Source: an uncultured Blautia sp. | GTDB lineage: Bacteria > Bacillota > Clostridia > Lachnospirales > Lachnospiraceae | Reading direction: 5' to 3' | Assembly: GCA_900552095.1 (NCBI GenBank) | Contig: URYM01000049.1 | Coordinates: 1 to 9,724 of the forward strand | DNA length: 9,724 nt | Shown: piece after piece, positions 6,769 through 9,724 of the stretch | How positions within the stretch are numbered: position 1 is the first letter of the stretch | Layout of the letters: the number at the start of each line of letters is the position of its first letter | Notes under the pieces: model-generated | Told to the model about the DNA's origin: nothing | Databases searched by the model: none | Seen by the model: the letters and a program-made list of their open reading frames with translations, nothing else | Position numbers and translations under genes: made by a program

Positions 6769-6769
6769 T
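6715..6769 (+). promoter_or_regulatory. Putative response-regulator operator and internal promoter for lipoprotein-permease genes
   Basis: GTTACA at 6715-6720 and again at 6726-6731 (GTTACAA-N4-GTTACAA when extended) form a direct repeat with an 11-bp period. Exactly 32 nt further on is TATGAT (6764-6769), a 5/6 -10 box. The expected -35 position (6741-6746, GGACTT) is poor. Repeat, period and 32-nt gap match the element at 4561-4615 upstream of the regulator gene. It lies within the last 18 codons of the kinase gene and 41 nt before the lipoprotein start. Activation of the downstream genes by the adjacent regulator is inferred. Confidence 0.6.
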
Positions 6770-6809
6770 AGCGCTGATAAGACAGAAAGCAGGAAGGAGA
6801 GAAAGGACA

Positions 6810-8330
6810 ATGAAAAAGAGGATGGTACTGCTTTTTCTGGGCTGCATGCTTCTTGGCGGATGTCAGAAAACGCCCGAAGAACAGGTTGTGAGAGAAAAAG
6901 GGAGCGCCAGCGTGGAAAACTATGAGACGGCGGGAGATATGGAAGGGACGATGGCGGAGCAGCTCTCTGTGCCGGAGCGCTATACGGCGCAGGTAGAGAC
7001 AGAGGATAAGATCTACACCATGGAGGCCGATGCGTCGGTGCAGCTGCCGGAAGCGGAGTCTATGAACGTCTATCAGGCAGAGCAAAAAGAAATGGATCAG
7101 GAGTTTATTGACCGTTTTACGGAGAGTTTTCTGGGAGATGCGCCGGTGTATGACAGCATTTCTTACAGTCAGCGGACGAAAGGAGAGATTCTGGAAGAAC
7201 TGGAAGAACTGAAAGGGTATCAGGCCGCGGGAAATGAAGACCCCTACGGATTCAGGGAAGAGTATAAGCGTTACTGTCAGGAGGAAGGACTGCCTTGGGA
7301 TGAAGAGACGCTGGACAGTATTTTTAATTTGGAAAATCAGATCGAGGTGACAGAACAGCTCTATGCGGAAGCGCCGGAAACAGCTGAGAAAGTAAAGGTG
7401 AAGCCGTCTTTCGGAGCAAATGAAGATCTGGGAGAGAAGGGAGAAAACGGGTTTACCGGCATTGCAGAAGTGGGGGATGCGCTGTATGCGCTGGATTTTG
7501 GCAGCGGAGAGGCAGGTGGATTTGATGCCGGATTTGCGCGGGTACAAAAAGAGCGGGAAGCGGGAATCAATATCTGGGATAAACCCATTGCCTGTGAGGA
7601 GATCAGTGAGGAGGACAGAGCGGAGCTGACCGGGTTCCCGTCAGAAGAAGAGGCAGAGAAGAAAGCGGGAGATCTGGAAGCAGCCAGGGAAAAGGCGGCT
7701 GCCTACATACAGAGCTGCGGTCTTACGGAATTTCAGGAGGATGCCTGCCAGCTGGTGGTATCTCAGGAGCTGACTATGACAAATACGGCGGTGTATGAGG
7801 AGGCGGCCTGGGCCTTTTATTTTACCAGGACGCTGGATGGAGTGCCGGTCACTTACGATATGGATCTGGGCGGCGGGCTTGAGAGCATGGACAGTACCAA
7901 TGAAGCCTGGCCTTATGAGCGGTGTACAGTGATTGTCAATCAGGAAGGCCTCTGCTTTGCCGAGATCGCCAATCTTTATGAAGTGACGGGAGTTCAGGTG
8001 GAGCAGGTGAAGATGAAGACATTTCCACAGATAGCGGAAATTTTTGAGAAAATGATCAAGATTAAAAATTCAGATCTGGGAAGCCAGGGAACTGTGGACT
8101 GTGACCAGAAGATTTCCCGGTGCCGCCTGGGTTATATGCGGATCTATGATCCCGGTACAGACAGCCGCAGCGGTCTTCTGGTTCCGGTGTGGGATTTCTA
8201 CGGGGAGACAAGAATGACAACTGCGTATGAGGGGGAGACGGCTTCGTATGCGATGGTAGATCCGTATCAGAGCATAATGACGGTAAATGCCATAGACGGC
8301 ACGGTGATTGACCGGAGCCTGGGTTACTAG
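6810..8330 (+). CDS. DUF6034-like lipoprotein
   Basis: A 506-residue predicted lipoprotein. MKKRMVLLFLGCMLLGGC is a short signal peptide with lipobox LGGC, lipidated at Cys18. The mature protein is very acidic and has no transmembrane segment. It resembles the uncharacterised DUF6034 lipoproteins of Lachnospiraceae (recalled from their N-terminal CQKTPEE-type and C-terminal LLVPVWDFYG / VNAIDGTVIDR motifs, here near 456-465 and 493-503); this is recognition, not a search. A segment around 336-350 (FYFTRTLDGVPVTYDM) recalls PepSY/YycI-like modules. I chose ATG 6810 because it gives the lipoprotein signal. The ATG at 6765 overlaps the kinase stop but would add a basic leader, and the frame stays open as far back as ATG 6621, inside the kinase gene. 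AAGGAG at 6794-6799 is the likely ribosome binding site. Position between a sensor kinase and membrane permeases suggests a surface partner of that system. Confidence 0.85.
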   Translation: MKKRMVLLFLGCMLLGGCQKTPEEQVVREKGSASVENYETAGDMEGTMAEQLSVPERYTAQVETEDKIYTMEADASVQLPEAESMNVYQAEQKEMDQEFIDRFTESFLGDAPVYDSISYSQRTKGEILEELEELKGYQAAGNEDPYGFREEYKRYCQEEGLPWDEETLDSIFNLENQIEVTEQLYAEAPETAEKVKVKPSFGANEDLGEKGENGFTGIAEVGDALYALDFGSGEAGGFDAGFARVQKEREAGINIWDKPIACEEISEEDRAELTGFPSEEEAEKKAGDLEAAREKAAAYIQSCGLTEFQEDACQLVVSQELTMTNTAVYEEAAWAFYFTRTLDGVPVTYDMDLGGGLESMDSTNEAWPYERCTVIVNQEGLCFAEIANLYEVTGVQVEQVKMKTFPQIAEIFEKMIKIKNSDLGSQGTVDCDQKISRCRLGYMRIYDPGTDSRSGLLVPVWDFYGETRMTTAYEGETASYAMVDPYQSIMTVNAIDGTVIDRSLGY

Positions 8331-8342
8331 GAGAGGAAAGCG

Positions 8343-9227
8343 ATGAGGCAGATTCTGGCGGTGGTGCGTTATAATTTCAGGGATTTTCACAGGAATCCCA
8401 GGGTGATCCTGACGTTTCTTCTGAGTCTGGTCTTAAGCTATCTCTTAAGCGACAGGGTGATCCGGGTTTCGGAGCAGTATCAGGTTCCCATGCAGGCGGC
8501 GGAGCCTTTTATCTGGACGTTTGGCGATACCACGTCGGTACTGCTCTCCTCCATGCTTTTGCTGCTGCTCTTTTCGGATCTTCCCAAGTTGAGTCCGGCG
8601 TCGCCCTATTACCTGGTGCGGATGACCAGGAAGAGATGGCTGGCCGGGCAGTTCCTCTATGTGACGGCGGTTACGGGGATTTATCTGCTCTGGGTTCTGG
8701 CAGGAACGATGGTGCTGTGTGCCCGATATACCTTTCTGGGCAATCAGTGGAGTGAGACAGCGGCGCTTCTGGGGTATTCTTCTCTGGGGGAGACGCTGCA
8801 GGTTCCGGCGGCAGTGAAGGCGATGGAGAGTATGCAGCCCCTCGGGTGCATGATCCAGGCGGCGCTTCTGCTGTTTGGCTACAGTCTCACCCTGAGCTTT
8901 CTGATCCTTCTGGGAAGTCTTCTTTTTGACCGGGGAAAGGGGATGATACTGGGACTGCTCTACAGCCTGTATGGCTTTCTGCTGGATCCGGAAGTGCTGG
9001 GCAAGATTCTGGGGCTCGAACCTTATGAGATGTATAAAGTCCGTGTGTTTGCAGGGTGGGTCAGTCCGCTGAACCACGGCACCTATCCCTCCCACAATTT
9101 CGGATATGATCTGCTTCCCTCAGTGGGGGAATCTCTGGCGCTTTTTGCCGTTCTTTTGATCCTTCTGGCTTTTCTGGCTCTGATCCGGCTGAAACGGTAT
9201 CCGTTTACTTTTATGGGAGGGCGCTGA
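8343..9227 (+). CDS. Polytopic membrane protein, ABC-2 permease-like
   Basis: A 294-residue membrane protein with about six hydrophobic segments (roughly 20-36, 64-79, 103-126, 170-195, 199-215, 263-281). The basic N-terminus (RNPR before segment 1) and the layout resemble ABC-2 type permease subunits, but no signature fixes the family. After segment 2 a short basic stretch (YYLVRMTRKRWLAGQ, about 89-103) matches in style a basic stretch in the next gene, suggesting two related permease subunits. The ribosome binding site AGGAGAGGAAAG begins in the preceding stop codon. The gene is 12 nt after the lipoprotein gene and overlaps the next start by one base (TGATG), so translation is probably coupled. 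Transport substrate is unknown. No ATP-binding subunit lies within the window. Confidence 0.8.
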   Translation: MRQILAVVRYNFRDFHRNPRVILTFLLSLVLSYLLSDRVIRVSEQYQVPMQAAEPFIWTFGDTTSVLLSSMLLLLLFSDLPKLSPASPYYLVRMTRKRWLAGQFLYVTAVTGIYLLWVLAGTMVLCARYTFLGNQWSETAALLGYSSLGETLQVPAAVKAMESMQPLGCMIQAALLLFGYSLTLSFLILLGSLLFDRGKGMILGLLYSLYGFLLDPEVLGKILGLEPYEMYKVRVFAGWVSPLNHGTYPSHNFGYDLLPSVGESLALFAVLLILLAFLALIRLKRYPFTFMGGR

Positions 9228-9724
9228 TGGACGGGAAAAGGATGATAAGGGGAAAAGGATTTTTGGCTGCGGTCCTGCTTACATCTGCAGCCCTTGTCCT
9301 GGGCACGGCGTTTCCCGAAGGTCAGCCGGGGCAGGTGCTGGAGAGCGGGAGTATTCTGAAAATGCTTCAGAGCGCGCTTTCGTCTCAGAGCCTTGTTTTT
9401 CTGCTTCCGCTGGCGGCGGTACTCCCTTATGCGGACGCCTATTTGCGGGAAGAGCAGCTGGGGTATCTGCGTTTCCTTCTGCACAGGAGAAGCAGAAGAG
9501 AGTACGTGATGGATAAAATGATTACGGTTCCCGCAGGAGGATTTCTGGCCGCAGAGGCGGCGGGAATTCTGGTTTTCTGTTTGTATTTCGGGATTTTTTA
9601 CGGGCAGCAGGCGCCGGGGGCAATTTCCTGGGAGGAGGCGGGAAGTATTCTGGAGGGATTTCTGCGCGTGGGACTTACGGCCGGGATCTGGGCAAATGTG
9701 GGCGGACTGGCAGCGGTGCTGGGG
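9227..9724 (+). CDS. Second ABC-2 permease-like membrane protein (partial, runs off window)
   Basis: The reading frame from ATG 9227 stays open for 166 codons to the window end, so the 3' end is missing. The start overlaps the previous stop (TGATG), with GGGAGG at 9215-9220 as ribosome binding site. Hydrophobic segments lie at about 11-27, 55-70, 102-125 and 146-166. Between the second and third is a basic cytoplasmic-type stretch (YLREEQLGYLRFLLHRRSRR, 72-91, then EYVMDK). It is of the kind seen in ABC-2 permease-like proteins and echoes YYLVRMTRKRW of the preceding protein. Together they look like a heterodimeric permease pair; an ATPase gene may follow beyond 9724. Function and substrate are not known. 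Confidence 0.8.
   Translation, partial: MDGKRMIRGKGFLAAVLLTSAALVLGTAFPEGQPGQVLESGSILKMLQSALSSQSLVFLLPLAAVLPYADAYLREEQLGYLRFLLHRRSRREYVMDKMITVPAGGFLAAEAAGILVFCLYFGIFYGQQAPGAISWEEAGSILEGFLRVGLTAGIWANVGGLAAVLG

Noticed and set aside
6621..6809. Longer start for the DUF6034-like lipoprotein
   Set aside because: The upstream codons overlap the kinase gene and would bury the lipoprotein signal peptide. ATG 6810 gives a proper signal and lipobox.
6561..7547. 328-codon minus-strand open frame opposite kinase and lipoprotein
   Set aside because: Shadow of two well-supported plus-strand genes; composition is Leu/Phe/Arg/His-rich as expected for antisense translation.

Overview
The window looks like a chromosomal contig end from a gut Firmicute, most likely a Lachnospiraceae member. 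The signs are moderate G+C, strong AAGGAG-type ribosome binding sites, sigma-A-like promoters, and a gene set of S41 peptidase, DegV and lipoproteins with very acidic mature parts. No species is assigned. Bases 1-40 are not genomic. They match an Illumina Nextera read-1 adapter preceded by what looks like the tail of an i5 index, so true sequence starts at about 41.

Left part (48-2981, + strand): a membrane-anchored S41/CtpA-type processing peptidase comes first. A sigma-A-like promoter then drives a two-gene unit, a DegV fatty-acid-binding protein (TTG start at 1305) and a zinc-dependent phospholipase C-like protein. A 20-bp perfect stem, usable in both directions, ends this unit and the convergent lipoprotein gene at 3055-4488 (- strand).

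Right part (4650-9724, + strand): an OmpR-type response regulator and a membrane histidine kinase are followed by a DUF6034-like lipoprotein and two consecutive polytopic membrane proteins resembling ABC-2 permease subunits. The second runs off the window. No ATPase is present, and one may lie just beyond the end.

The most interesting signal is regulatory. The direct repeat (T/G)TTACA-N5-GTTACA occurs at 4561-4577, between the divergent lipoprotein and the two-component genes. It occurs again at 6715-6731, inside the last codons of the kinase gene and ahead of the lipoprotein-permease genes. In both places the half-sites start exactly 11 bp apart, and the repeat ends exactly 32 nt before a -10-like hexamer (TACAAT at 4610, TATGAT at 6764) with no usable -35 box. 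This is what would be expected of a response-regulator operator that activates its own operon and a separate internal promoter for the lipoprotein and permease genes. At 4561-4577 it also overlaps the -35 of the divergent lipoprotein promoter. The model is that the two-component system senses an envelope signal and controls the lipoprotein/permease module. The DNA patterns are seen directly; the regulatory role is inferred.
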